33,794 nucleotides of DNA, from NCBI GenBank assembly GCA_003599015.1, contig QZIK01000090.1, positions 1-33,794 of the forward strand, in the 5' to 3' direction. Made by a program: the position numbers and the translations under genes. Of the stretch, positions 24,005 to 31,599 are shown one piece after another. The stretch's first letter is position 1. Every line of letters begins with the position of its first letter. The notes under the pieces were generated by a model, which saw nothing but the letters and a program-made list of their open reading frames with translations, had not been told where the DNA came from and made no database searches. Source of the stretch: Desulfobacteraceae bacterium (GTDB lineage: Bacteria; Desulfobacterota; DSM-4660; Desulfatiglandales; Desulfatiglandaceae).

Positions 24005-24024
24005 GCCTTGTTTCCTCCTTTCCT

Positions 24025-26229
24025 TCAGCTTGTCTCCTGCATCATTTCAAACCTTATCCTGCTAAATATGCTTTCGGGAACCGTTGGAATCTGCTTTGAC
24101 TCTTTTCTGATCATCCGCTTGAGATTCCTGTTCATGGCCCTTTTGAAACGTTCTTCCTCCGCAAGTATCTTGAGGATCGTAATGACCAAGGTCCTTTCAT
24201 CGATTTCAGGGCCAAGTATCTCTGATAGGCGCTCAGCAAGGGATTCAGACATCCCTATTAAGCAGAACTCCCGGATGGTTGACGGCATCGCCTCTATTGA
24301 TAGGACACCTTCAACCCGCAGGTTCAGTTCTGACATCAAACCCGCCCAATCCGTGCTGGGCCATTTTGCAATACTCAATTTCGTCTCATTGTCAAAATAG
24401 TCGCCTGACGGCTCATCAAGCTCCATGCTCATCCGGCTCATGAATACCGGGGGGGGAGGCCCCGCCACCATACTGTCACATACAATCTTTCCCATGCCTC
24501 CCCACCCCGCGGCTGCCATGAGAGGAGTCTTTCTTAAGGTCGGTAGATCCACCGCCTTGTCTCCCTGGGCCTTTACGTCCACAACAAGGTAGTTTGTCTC
24601 CCTGCTCATCAACTGGTACTTGACGGCTAGACTTGAGATGTCTTCGGGGTTTTTCATCTCCTCTATCATCCTTGCGGCGGCAAGCCGGGCTATGGTTGTG
24701 GGGAGAGCGTCATCTTCGCTTATGCCCGTCTGGTGAAGCTCAAGCCTTTGAACCACCTCCTGGCCGTTTTCCAGGGTGAATCTGAGTTCCGCCTCCCCCT
24801 CTGGCTTTTCTGTGAATTGCGCAAAAACATGAAGGGTGTCTCCGTCATAGAGAGATTGAATTGAAGCAGGAATGTTCTTTTGAGGAACCGTGGACCACTT
24901 GACGGATATGTTTTCAGCCCTGGGCAGGTAGATTCGTTTGAAGTGTCTTACGATCTTATCCGACATATCCTCTCTGGGTGTCACAATCTCGCAGGCGCCT
25001 CCGCTCTCCTGGGCTATTGTTTCAAGAAAGGCCTCCGCAGATGATGCACCGACACCCACGGTAAAGATACGCGTGCCGGATGCCTTCGCCTCTTCCACAA
25101 CCCTCTCCCAGTTCCACACCTCTCCGTCGGTTATGAGAAGGATATCTCCCCTCCTTCCTGTTTTTTCAATATCCGCAAGCGCCGCTTCCATGGCTGAGCC
25201 TATCTCCGTTCCTCCCATGTCGGCGTCAAGGTTTTTGACTGCGGCCCTTGCTATCTTGAGATTGGTTGGACTGGCCCTCATGGGCTTAAGAAAGATCTTT
25301 ATATAGGTGCTTCCAAAGAGTATCAGGTTGAAGTCTTCCTCCTGGGTCATGAGATCAAGTATATCAAGGAGGGCCTTTCTTGACTGAGCTATCGAATCCC
25401 CACCCATTGATCCCGAGCAGTCCTGGACAATGGTTATGGTTCTTGAGATCTTTTCGCTTGTGTCGGGGAACCTGGGAAAAAAGGATGCAAGGGCCGCATA
25501 TCCACCGGCGTCATGGTCAAATACTCCAAAGCCCTTATCAGATTTCTCTGCTGAAATGTTGAGTACGAAATCCCTGTCCATCGGGATCTTTCCCTTTGCA
25601 AGCCTAAGATTCAAGCAATGCTCCTCCCTTGTTACATCAAGGAGATGAGTCGGGCTGCTTACGCGGCCTTTGGCAAGCTCACCAAGGACTCTGATTGAGA
25701 GGCTTAAAAAATTCTCTACTGTAAGGTCGTATTCCGGAACCTGGTGGGGAGCCATGTCTAAGGTGTCTCCATACCGGGGGGCTATGGTTGTCGGAAGGTG
25801 GAATCTGAGGGTATCTCCCTGCCAGTGAAGGAGCTTTGCGTAGGTAAAGGAGACCTCGATTTTATCCATGGGCATGATGTTTCCTACGTTCATGGTGTAG
25901 AGGCCGGGTTCCACTTGCTCAAGCATTATGGCGGTATCTCCTTCGGTTATAGCCTCCTCGTAGCGATCCTCTGCTTGCTTTCTTTCAGTGACGACTCCCT
26001 TAAGCTCTCTACCGTTTGTCCTCACACTCAGAGATAGAAGAACAGCCTCGACCGGGATCGAAAAGGTATAGGTTGCTTCGATGTTTATGCCTTCCAGGTT
26101 TTCATAGCCCTGGGTGATGCTCACCTTGCTGAGTAGATTTTCTATCACCGCCGCAACAGCAACGGATTTAAGAGCTACCCTTCCCTCCCCTCTGGGCTCA
26201 AGTACGGGAGCAGTCAAACTCTTACTCAT
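24025..26229 (-). CDS. VIT domain plus von Willebrand factor A domain protein
   Basis: 734 residues. A VIT domain (about 12-140; INIEATYTFSIPVEAVLLSL, then TNGRELKGVV and EQVEPGLYTMNVGNIMP) precedes a VWA domain (about 265-435). The VWA metal-ion site is intact: DCSGSMGGDS near 270, with later Thr and Asp residues (GGTEIGSA; LLITDGEVWNW). The layout resembles inter-alpha-trypsin-inhibitor heavy chains. In bacteria, VIT-VWA proteins are adhesion- or scaffold-like and are not always exported; no signal peptide is visible here. The C-terminal 200 residues are helical. The start is ATG 26229 with AAAGGAGG 9 nt upstream; a GTG directly before it is less likely. The start lies inside the end of the MerR gene, so the two are coupled. 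Confidence 0.92.
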   Translation of the reverse strand: MSKSLTAPVLEPRGEGRVALKSVAVAAVIENLLSKVSITQGYENLEGINIEATYTFSIPVEAVLLSLSVRTNGRELKGVVTERKQAEDRYEEAITEGDTAIMLEQVEPGLYTMNVGNIMPMDKIEVSFTYAKLLHWQGDTLRFHLPTTIAPRYGDTLDMAPHQVPEYDLTVENFLSLSIRVLGELAKGRVSSPTHLLDVTREEHCLNLRLAKGKIPMDRDFVLNISAEKSDKGFGVFDHDAGGYAALASFFPRFPDTSEKISRTITIVQDCSGSMGGDSIAQSRKALLDILDLMTQEEDFNLILFGSTYIKIFLKPMRASPTNLKIARAAVKNLDADMGGTEIGSAMEAALADIEKTGRRGDILLITDGEVWNWERVVEEAKASGTRIFTVGVGASSAEAFLETIAQESGGACEIVTPREDMSDKIVRHFKRIYLPRAENISVKWSTVPQKNIPASIQSLYDGDTLHVFAQFTEKPEGEAELRFTLENGQEVVQRLELHQTGISEDDALPTTIARLAAARMIEEMKNPEDISSLAVKYQLMSRETNYLVVDVKAQGDKAVDLPTLRKTPLMAAAGWGGMGKIVCDSMVAGPPPPVFMSRMSMELDEPSGDYFDNETKLSIAKWPSTDWAGLMSELNLRVEGVLSIEAMPSTIREFCLIGMSESLAERLSEILGPEIDERTLVITILKILAEEERFKRAMNRNLKRMIRKESKQIPTVPESIFSRIRFEMMQETS

Positions 26230-26662
26230 CACAAGATCCCTCCTTTATTCTCCTGTATAGTCTTGTCATTTCCGCTGCCACTTTCCTTACCTCTTCGGGG
26301 CTGAGTCCGGAGCGGCCGGGTTCGAGATGTATTTCAACCCCATCGTCAATGATTATATGGCTCCATACCTCAACAGAACCTCTTTTCCTCCTGGCAGGAG
26401 GTGGAGTGGGTCTTCCGTACTCACTCCCCTCTCTCTTGGCTGCAACTATCTCCTCTATGCGCTCAAGGGATAGGCCTGCCTCCTTCCACTTTCTTATCTC
26501 CAGGAGTTGCTCCAGGTGAGAATGCGTGTAGTATGCGCCCTTCCCTGTCCCGAGGGGTCTTTCGAGCAACCCCTTCTGGATGTAGAACCTGACGGTTCTC
26601 TTAGTCATCTCAACTAAGGAGCAGATGTCATCAATGGTAAATGTCCTGGTCTCGTTTTTCAT
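26222..26662 (-). CDS. MerR-family transcriptional regulator
   Basis: 146 residues from ATG 26662. The N-terminal MerR helix-turn-helix and wing are clear (FTIDDICSLVEMTKRTVRFY, then IQKGLLERP and YYTHSHLEQLLEIRKWKEAG). A basic linker (about 80-95; PPPARRKRG) and a short C-terminal domain with acidic and aromatic residues follow. An upstream in-frame TTG at 26698 is rejected because that DNA is the promoter. A 12-bp perfect inverted repeat ends one base before the ATG, which suggests direct autoregulation. It overlaps the start of the VIT/VWA gene by 8 bp. It most likely controls the operon of MerR, VIT/VWA and DUF932 genes. Confidence 0.92.
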   Translation of the reverse strand: MKNETRTFTIDDICSLVEMTKRTVRFYIQKGLLERPLGTGKGAYYTHSHLEQLLEIRKWKEAGLSLERIEEIVAAKREGSEYGRPTPPPARRKRGSVEVWSHIIIDDGVEIHLEPGRSGLSPEEVRKVAAEMTRLYRRIKEGSCDE

Positions 26663-26698
26663 GACACAAATACTATACAGTATTTGTGTCACTGTCAA
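26663..26698 (-). promoter_or_regulatory. MerR operon promoter with embedded 12-bp inverted repeat
   Basis: GACACAAATACT and AGTATTTGTGTC form a perfect 12-bp repeat with a 4-nt centre (26663-26690). TTGACA (26698-26693) is a consensus -35. TAGTAT (26675-26670) at 17 bp, or TATAGT (26677-26672) at 15 bp, is the -10. The start point would fall at or within a few bases of the ATG at 26662, leaving no room for a Shine-Dalgarno site. The message may therefore be leaderless, or translation may rely on the upstream promoter. Confidence 0.8.
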
Positions 26699-26702
26699 GA
26701 AG

Positions 26703-26738
26703 AAAATATCACACGGTTTTGACAGATACGGTCAAAAC
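26703..26738 (-). promoter_or_regulatory. Upstream dyad site and promoter of the MerR operon
   Basis: GTTTTGAC-N7-GTCAAAAC (26716-26738) is an 8-bp dyad. It overlaps TTGACC (26735-26730), followed after 21 bp by TATTTT (26708-26703). The same 23-nt core occurs once more at 31522-31544 with identical -35/-10 spacing. A 21-bp spacer is too long for an ordinary sigma-70 promoter, so an activator that twists or bridges the DNA may be required. Confidence 0.6.
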
Positions 26739-27102
26739 GAGAGGGGGAAAAATGATTTAATTGAATATCCCTTGTATTCATCTCGGCTGGGCTCTGGCTT
26801 GTGCAGTTGCCACGATCGGGTTGGTTTGCTTCGGATCAGGAATCCGGCTCAATTGTCAGGCGGGATAGCAGATGCAAGGAAGCAGGTTATTCTTTGCGAA
26901 TATGAAAAGCTTAGACTATGGCTTGAATTGGGGCAATTCCTTGGATGGATCTCCGAAGCCTTAAATTATCCCTTCTCAATGGATCCCCGGGTGCTCTCAT
27001 TTTGGCAGGGTGAGTAAGACCATGGCAATCATTCATCCCCCTAATGCGTTTCGTCTGTCTCAAAAGTCTTCCATAGAGATCCTGAGTTGGACTCTTTTCA
27101 AC
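26739..27102. other. Intergenic region, possible pseudogene fragment and hairpin
   Basis: No supported gene. A plus-strand frame ending at 27017 (IADARKQVILCEYEKLRLWL, then WISEALNYPFSMDPR) looks protein-like but lacks a start and ribosome binding site, so it may be the tail of a lost gene. The right end holds a nested hairpin, listed separately. Confidence 0.35.
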
Positions 27103-27114
27103 TCAACTATGGAA
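27069..27114. other. Nested inverted repeat / hairpin
   Basis: TTCCATAG (27069-27076) pairs with CTATGGAA (27107-27114). Inside it GAGTTG (27084-27089) pairs with CAACTC (27099-27104). This gives 14 bp with an asymmetric internal loop and a 9-nt apical loop. No T-run follows immediately. It may end transcription of the GIY-YIG unit or be a remnant of a small mobile element. Confidence 0.45.
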
Positions 27115-27225
27115 CGCTTTAATTATCTCTTGCGATCTTTCCATTTGCAGCTCTGATAATAAGCTCACCGGCGGCAATGGAGCGAGGCGGAATTGCCAGT
27201 CCACAGTGCGAGTTAATTCTGTCAT
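27103..27225 (-). CDS. Possible 40-residue protein after the GIY-YIG gene
   Basis: An ATG at 27225 with AAGAGG 5 nt upstream opens a 40-codon frame (MTELTRTVDWQFRLAPLPPV...) ending TGA at 27105-27103. It lies 14 bp after the GIY-YIG stop. A second minus-strand frame through the same DNA is also protein-like (LAIPPRSIAAGELIIRAANG), so coding status is unclear. No family is recognised. Confidence 0.3.
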   Translation of the reverse strand: MTELTRTVDWQFRLAPLPPVSLLSELQMERSQEIIKAFHS

Positions 27226-27239
27226 TCGATCCTCTTTCT

Positions 27240-28055
27240 CTAGTTACTGTTGAGTCCGAATTCCCGTGATCTGAGTACTATCTTCCAGTGGGTCTCCCTT
27301 GCGATGATTTGATCGTTGCTTGAGTTGATGTCGCAGACCTCCAGGAGCGTATATTGGAAGAAATGCACATGATCCGGTCCCCCAACCTCTAAGAGCTCGC
27401 GAAGTTCCTTGTTTCCCCCGTGTCCGGTTGTAGCGTAAGCAGTCCAGCGTTGCCAGATTCCTTCACCGCCGTATGCACTCCCGACATAATGTTTCCCCGT
27501 CAAAGTGTCTGTGATCAAGTAGACCCCTGAAACGTTGGACAAGGCGGAACGCCATGATGGATTTAATTCTCGAACAAGGGTTTGCAGCATCCTGTGTGAA
27601 AGGATAATGCTGTTGAATCCCGGGAAATCGCCAATAGTCATGCGCTGTTCGCGGATAGAAACGACCCTGAGTTGGTCAGCATACCTCTTGCCTCGTAAGT
27701 ATGACGCACGGAAGACTTTATCAAATTCAATTAAAGCTCGACCAGTGAGGTGATCTAGTCCAAGGATCTCCCTGGTGGAATACATGTAGCAGTTCGTAGG
27801 TTTCCATTTCCCAGGAGCGACGCCGAGTACCTCATAAACGCCAGCGAAAAGCCACCTTGTTCCTCCAAGATGAATGAGTGACAGTATGTGTCTGCACTCA
27901 AAATTCTTTTGGTTCTGTGGCTCTTGCCATTGCTGGAATTTGCCATCGAAAAATGCTTCTAACGGAGTTGGATTAGCGCCAGTGGCGCAATGAATCTTGA
28001 AATCATCAAGCGTTACTCCGGCGAGTTGTATCAGATCAATGAGTTTAATTTCCAT
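27240..28055 (-). CDS. GIY-YIG nuclease-domain protein
   Basis: 271 residues from ATG 28055; a TTG at 28118 is possible but overlaps the upstream gene. Residues 1-175 are an unnamed N-terminal domain (MEIKLIDLIQLAG; GGTRWLFAGVYEVLGV). The C-terminal 100 residues are a GIY-YIG domain: GVYLITDTLTGKHYVGSAYG supplies the paired G-V-Y and Y-V-G strands, followed by WQRWTAYATTGHGGNKEL. The Arg, His and Glu (ETHWK) expected in the active site are in plausible places. GIY-YIG proteins of this layout are usually genomic-island nucleases; the target is unknown. It lies 47 bp downstream of an unknown gene on the same strand, so they probably form an operon. Confidence 0.85.
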   Translation of the reverse strand: MEIKLIDLIQLAGVTLDDFKIHCATGANPTPLEAFFDGKFQQWQEPQNQKNFECRHILSLIHLGGTRWLFAGVYEVLGVAPGKWKPTNCYMYSTREILGLDHLTGRALIEFDKVFRASYLRGKRYADQLRVVSIREQRMTIGDFPGFNSIILSHRMLQTLVRELNPSWRSALSNVSGVYLITDTLTGKHYVGSAYGGEGIWQRWTAYATTGHGGNKELRELLEVGGPDHVHFFQYTLLEVCDINSSNDQIIARETHWKIVLRSREFGLNSN

Positions 28056-28101
28056 CTTAGATCGAACCCCGCAAATCAGCAATGCAGTTTTTTTCGTCGC
28101 A

Positions 28102-28632
28102 CTAGTCGTGGTAGTCAATCACCACGACCCAGTGTCGCCCGACCCCACTTGATGCATCCGCAGGCCATTCGTTCTCACATAGGTCGGTGAAGATCACATT
28201 CGGCTTCTCGAAGCAAAAAGCAAAGGAGACTTCTTCGTTGAAGCCATCCTTCAACTCCGCGAACAGAATTTCGTCCATGATCTGAGCATCGTCGGGGTAA
28301 CCGTAGAAACGGTCGTTAGATCGATTAATAGGATTCATCCCTTCGTACTTGGGAAAGCAACGTCTGAAGAGCTCATAGCCCTCCTGTGCATCTGATACGT
28401 CCTGATATCGAGTCAAGAACTTCTTGAATACTCGCGGGTGATGCTGTTTCAAGCGTAGCATGTTCAACATGCCGGAGAATCTCCCACCCACCGAGAAGTA
28501 ATCACAGCACCCGCAGAATCGCCCACCATGGACAAAATGCTCCTCGTTTAGATATCGACAGACGCGTCGCCTAGCCTGAAGGCTTGTTCCGGCTTCGTCA
28601 GTCGGAAGACAGACATAGAGAAGGAAATGCAT
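28102..28632 (-). CDS. Unrecognised 176-residue protein
   Basis: No family recognised. It has a strong Shine-Dalgarno sequence (GAGGTGG, 3-7 nt before ATG 28632) and protein-like composition throughout. A cysteine cluster (GGRFCGCCDYFSVGGRFSG, about 36-55) could bind a metal or be structural. The C-terminus is rich in acidic and aromatic residues and ends WVVVIDYHD. No signal peptide or membrane segment is visible. It directly precedes the GIY-YIG gene and may be its partner. Confidence 0.8.
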   Translation of the reverse strand: MHFLLYVCLPTDEAGTSLQARRRVCRYLNEEHFVHGGRFCGCCDYFSVGGRFSGMLNMLRLKQHHPRVFKKFLTRYQDVSDAQEGYELFRRCFPKYEGMNPINRSNDRFYGYPDDAQIMDEILFAELKDGFNEEVSFAFCFEKPNVIFTDLCENEWPADASSGVGRHWVVVIDYHD

Positions 28633-28781
28633 AGGCCACCTCTTTGCTTTCTGTCATGATTACGTCTCTATCCGGCGAACGGGAAGCTGAGGAGTAGCAG
28701 AAGACGCGGTGTTCAACAATCGCCTCCAGCGTCATGTTCGCCTTTTGTCATAGCCAACTCGACTCCGTTTCGAAATCCTCT

Positions 28782-29921
28782 CTACACTACTTCCGTAATA
28801 TACTTCTTCTTCAATAACCTCCAGAACACTACGGCAAAGGCAGTCAGAGGAATAGCAAGCATCATACCCAGAATGCCGCCGAGTGCGATGCCCCAGAAGA
28901 ACACCGCAAAAATGATGAGGGCGGGATGCAGGCCGGTGCGATTGCCCATAATTCTCGGGGTGAGAAGATAGCCTTCAATCGCCTGCGTTGCACCGAATAC
29001 GACCAGCACCAGCCCCACCAGCGAGAGGCCCCCCTCCTTGGCGAAATAGGCGAGCGGCAATGCGACGCCTAGACCCACGATACTCCCCAAGTAGGGGATG
29101 ATGTTGAGCAACCCCAGCACCATGCCGATAACAATACCGTATGGCAGCCCGACAAGGGTAAAGCCGACCGCAAACAGTGCACCCTGGGCAAGGGCGATGA
29201 TGATCTGGCCGCGGAAAAACGTTAGGAGGATGTTGACGAATTGATCGAACAGATAGATAACGTCTTCCCTGGTTTCCGCCTTTAGAAACGGAAGAAATTC
29301 GCCAATCTGTTTGGGTTCAAATGGCTTAGCGATGAGAAAAAAGGCAAGATAGAGCGGAAGTACCGCCCACGCGAACAATCCCGCTGCGGACTGAAACATC
29401 TGAGTAATGGACTCTGACATCCACTCCCCCGAAGATCGGAGCGCCTTGGCCACCATTTCCGCAGGATTCTCCAGCAGGTTGCCGAACTCGGACATCACCC
29501 CGTACTTCTCCAGCAGTGCTGCAACCTGAGGCCAATGCGACCGACCCGCCTCCAGCAAGGCGTTGATCATGGACGGCAAGTCTTCGAACAGCCGGAGCAA
29601 TTGATTGCCGACAAAGACACTGGCGAACCAGATAAAGACTCCCAGCGGAACAAGCGCAGAAAGAAAAAACAGAACCAGGCCGGCGGCCTGGGACCCGCGG
29701 CAGGCCTTGACGAGCCAGCTGTAATACGGTCGCAACAGCATCGCCAGGATGCCCGCAGCCGCAGGCGGCAGCAATACATTCTGGAAAGCGCCGACAAAGC
29801 GCGCCAGTCCCCACACGATCGCGCTGAAAACCGCCACAAGCACCAGCAGCGCTCCCAGCGTTATCGCAGCGGCAACGGTCGCACGTTGCCTTGGCCCCAG
29901 TTCGAGTTCTTTAAACATCAT
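28782..29921 (-). CDS. AI-2E/PerM-family permease
   Basis: 379 residues with the family layout of about eight membrane segments. There are two N-terminal helices (VAAAITLGALLVLVAVFSAI), a central soluble loop (about 110-180), and C-terminal helices carrying family motifs such as GLPYGIVIGMVLGLLNIIPY and GSIVGLGVALPLAYF, ending in LGGILGMMLAIPLTAF. Members are membrane transporters of varied substrate, including autoinducer-2 and Na+/H+ exchange in some. I chose ATG 29921, just after GGGAG; a TTG at 29930 is possible. Codons look richer in G/C at third positions than in neighbouring genes, which hints at a different origin. It has no obvious operon partner. Confidence 0.93.
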   Translation of the reverse strand: MMFKELELGPRQRATVAAAITLGALLVLVAVFSAIVWGLARFVGAFQNVLLPPAAAGILAMLLRPYYSWLVKACRGSQAAGLVLFFLSALVPLGVFIWFASVFVGNQLLRLFEDLPSMINALLEAGRSHWPQVAALLEKYGVMSEFGNLLENPAEMVAKALRSSGEWMSESITQMFQSAAGLFAWAVLPLYLAFFLIAKPFEPKQIGEFLPFLKAETREDVIYLFDQFVNILLTFFRGQIIIALAQGALFAVGFTLVGLPYGIVIGMVLGLLNIIPYLGSIVGLGVALPLAYFAKEGGLSLVGLVLVVFGATQAIEGYLLTPRIMGNRTGLHPALIIFAVFFWGIALGGILGMMLAIPLTAFAVVFWRLLKKKYITEVV

Positions 29922-29940
29922 GTCTCCCAAGGTAGTTTCT

Positions 29941-30352
29941 TATTAACTTAATCTTGAAATGGAGCTCTTAAGCTTGCCTGTAGCATTATCTCTGCCCATA
30001 TTGTATTTTAAAGAACCAGCCAGGCACAACTCCCCGCCCTTATATCTGGCAGAACCTTATCCTGGCCTACTGTCGTGAAAAAGATGGGCCGCTCATACGC
30101 TTACGCTAAAACCGACTGTTTCTTAGCTGGCGACGCTGCTCTGATTGCTGGTTTTTCGACTCCCAAGCCACATAGAAGTACTTTGCATTTCGAGTATCCT
30201 GAGCCTCTTATCTGACCTCCCGACCATTTGCGCCTATAGTGAGAGCTGCAATTGTTTGCAGGCAGGCTTATCCAGACCTCCAAGTTCAGTTCGATATATT
30301 GATCATCCTTTTGTCTGCCAGGTCAAGGGCCGAGTGATGCCAGATTACGACC
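29941..30352. other. Intergenic region, no supported gene
   Basis: About 410 bp between the permease and the PEP-CTERM gene, upstream of the permease on its strand. Short open frames on both strands lack ribosome binding sites and recognisable content. No clear repeat or terminator is seen. Confidence 0.5.
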
Positions 30353-31072
30353 TTAAGAATGCCTTTTCCTAAAAAATCCAAGAAATCCTAATGATGAAGC
30401 AAGAAGGATCACTGTTCCAGGCTCAGGAACCGAAGAGGTATGAGCCCATACGGACAAATCATCCACACCTATATGGTAAGAGGAGTCACTATGAAAAATG
30501 ATTTTTGAAACCGGTTCATTAAATGTCAATAAGGGACTTATTACGACCGCCCTTTGCCATACGCTCCCTAACCACCACTCATTACCGGATATTATAAATA
30601 ACATGTCATCAGGCTTGCTTATGTGTGGATTTCTTACGTCTTTTCCGTAAAGAGGCTGCAGGGAGCCCTGAGCACTCATTCCAACAGGGTCTCCATTCGC
30701 GTTATAGGCCATCATGGTATGATCCGACCAATGAAATAGATTTACTTCAAAAACCCAAGCCTCAAAACTTATGGCGTCAATCGAATTGTCCAGAAAGGAT
30801 ATGGCCATCTGTGGCGCTGTGCCTGCCGCTTCAACCCAAATGAGTTTATCGCCTTCAGAGTATGGCAGCAGAGTGTTTACTGTCACGGCAGCGCCAGTCA
30901 CTTCTATAGGGCTGCCGTAAATACCAGTCATGTATTCGCCGATATTATCGCCGCTGTTTAGTGACTCGAAATCAAAAGACTTACCAGCCACCTCCGCAGT
31001 AAGGCTGAAAAAAATTGTTATTAAGGCAACCAGAAAAGAAACCCCACAAGAGATCTTGTAGCTCGTTTTCAT
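30353..31072 (-). CDS. PEP-CTERM sorting-signal secreted protein
   Basis: 239 residues from ATG 31072, chosen because AAAGGAG lies 8 nt upstream. An N-terminal signal peptide (about 8-26; CGVSFLVALITIFFSLTAEV) leads a beta-rich extracellular domain (SFDFESLNSGDNIGEYMTGI...). The protein ends with the sorting tag: VPEPGTVILLASSLGFLGFF followed by RKRHS, that is P-E-P, a hydrophobic helix and a basic tail. Such proteins are handled by an exosortase (EpsH/XrtA type) and linked to exopolysaccharide export. This implies that the host genome encodes one, although none is in the window. The domain resembles others in this group that may bind carbohydrate or form surface structures. Confidence 0.93.
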   Translation of the reverse strand: MKTSYKISCGVSFLVALITIFFSLTAEVAGKSFDFESLNSGDNIGEYMTGIYGSPIEVTGAAVTVNTLLPYSEGDKLIWVEAAGTAPQMAISFLDNSIDAISFEAWVFEVNLFHWSDHTMMAYNANGDPVGMSAQGSLQPLYGKDVRNPHISKPDDMLFIISGNEWWLGSVWQRAVVISPLLTFNEPVSKIIFHSDSSYHIGVDDLSVWAHTSSVPEPGTVILLASSLGFLGFFRKRHS

Positions 31073-31125
31073 TCTTCTATCTCCTTTCAAGTTACATCAA
31101 CGCTCCATAACTACTTGACAAACAA

Positions 31126-31464
31126 CTAACTTCTGCCTCTGCCGTACTTTTCTTGGAAGGCCTCATCAGACATGAACAGGTATCCCAATCCTTCCAGGAA
31201 ACCCAGAATGGTAGGTATAAAGGTCCAGCAAAAGAGCAGGTAAATAACCCCCCAGCCCGGACGGTTCAGATAGAATTTGTGAATACCGAGTCCTCCCAGT
31301 AACAAAGCCAGTAAAACCGCCGCGGATCTGCTCTTTGCATATGTGAGAATAATTGGTGACTGCATGGCATGTAGACGTTCAGAAACAGGAGCCCCGCAGT
31401 TAGGACACGCTCCCGCTTGATCGGAAATCTGTTTGCCGCATTCTCGACAGTTTATCAGTGCCAT
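31126..31464 (-). CDS. Zinc-ribbon and TM2-domain membrane protein
   Basis: 112 residues. A double-CxxC zinc ribbon at the N-terminus (INCRECGKQISDQAGACPNC) is followed by a TM2 domain. This has two membrane helices (about 45-60 and 71-95) with the family motif LLGGLGIHKFYLNRPGWGVI. The start has AGGAG 7 nt upstream. The role of bacterial zinc-ribbon-TM2 proteins is not established. Its promoter region carries the same dyad found upstream of the MerR operon, so both may answer to one regulator. Confidence 0.92.
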   Translation of the reverse strand: MALINCRECGKQISDQAGACPNCGAPVSERLHAMQSPIILTYAKSRSAAVLLALLLGGLGIHKFYLNRPGWGVIYLLFCWTFIPTILGFLEGLGYLFMSDEAFQEKYGRGRS

Positions 31465-31510
31465 GGCACATCTCCTCTCTTGCCTCTCTTGAGGGCTATC
31501 GTTGCCGGAG

Positions 31511-31544
31511 ATTATACATCCCGGTTTTGACAGATACGGTCAAA
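31511..31544 (-). promoter_or_regulatory. TM2-gene promoter with the shared dyad site
   Basis: TTGACC (31543-31538) and TATAAT (31516-31511) are 21 bp apart. The -35 and upstream spacer are covered by GTTTTGAC-N7-GTCAAA, identical over 23 nt to the site at 26714-26736. The -10 is 47 bp upstream of ATG 31464. Confidence 0.65.
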
Positions 31545-31599
31545 CTCAAAATATATTCTTTCATTTTTCACACTCTTCAGTCTTTATACTCCTCAGTTT

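Noticed and set aside
26625-27017. 130-codon plus-strand ORF
   Set aside because: Its first part is antisense to the MerR gene and its promoter. No ribosome binding site is present, and only the tail looks protein-like.
29535-29951. 138-codon plus-strand ORF
   Set aside because: It is antisense to the permease, with Arg/Gln-rich composition typical of GC-rich shadow frames.
30101-30283. 60-codon minus-strand ORF in the gap before the permease
   Set aside because: It has no ribosome binding site and no recognisable content; two other frames there look equally plausible or implausible.
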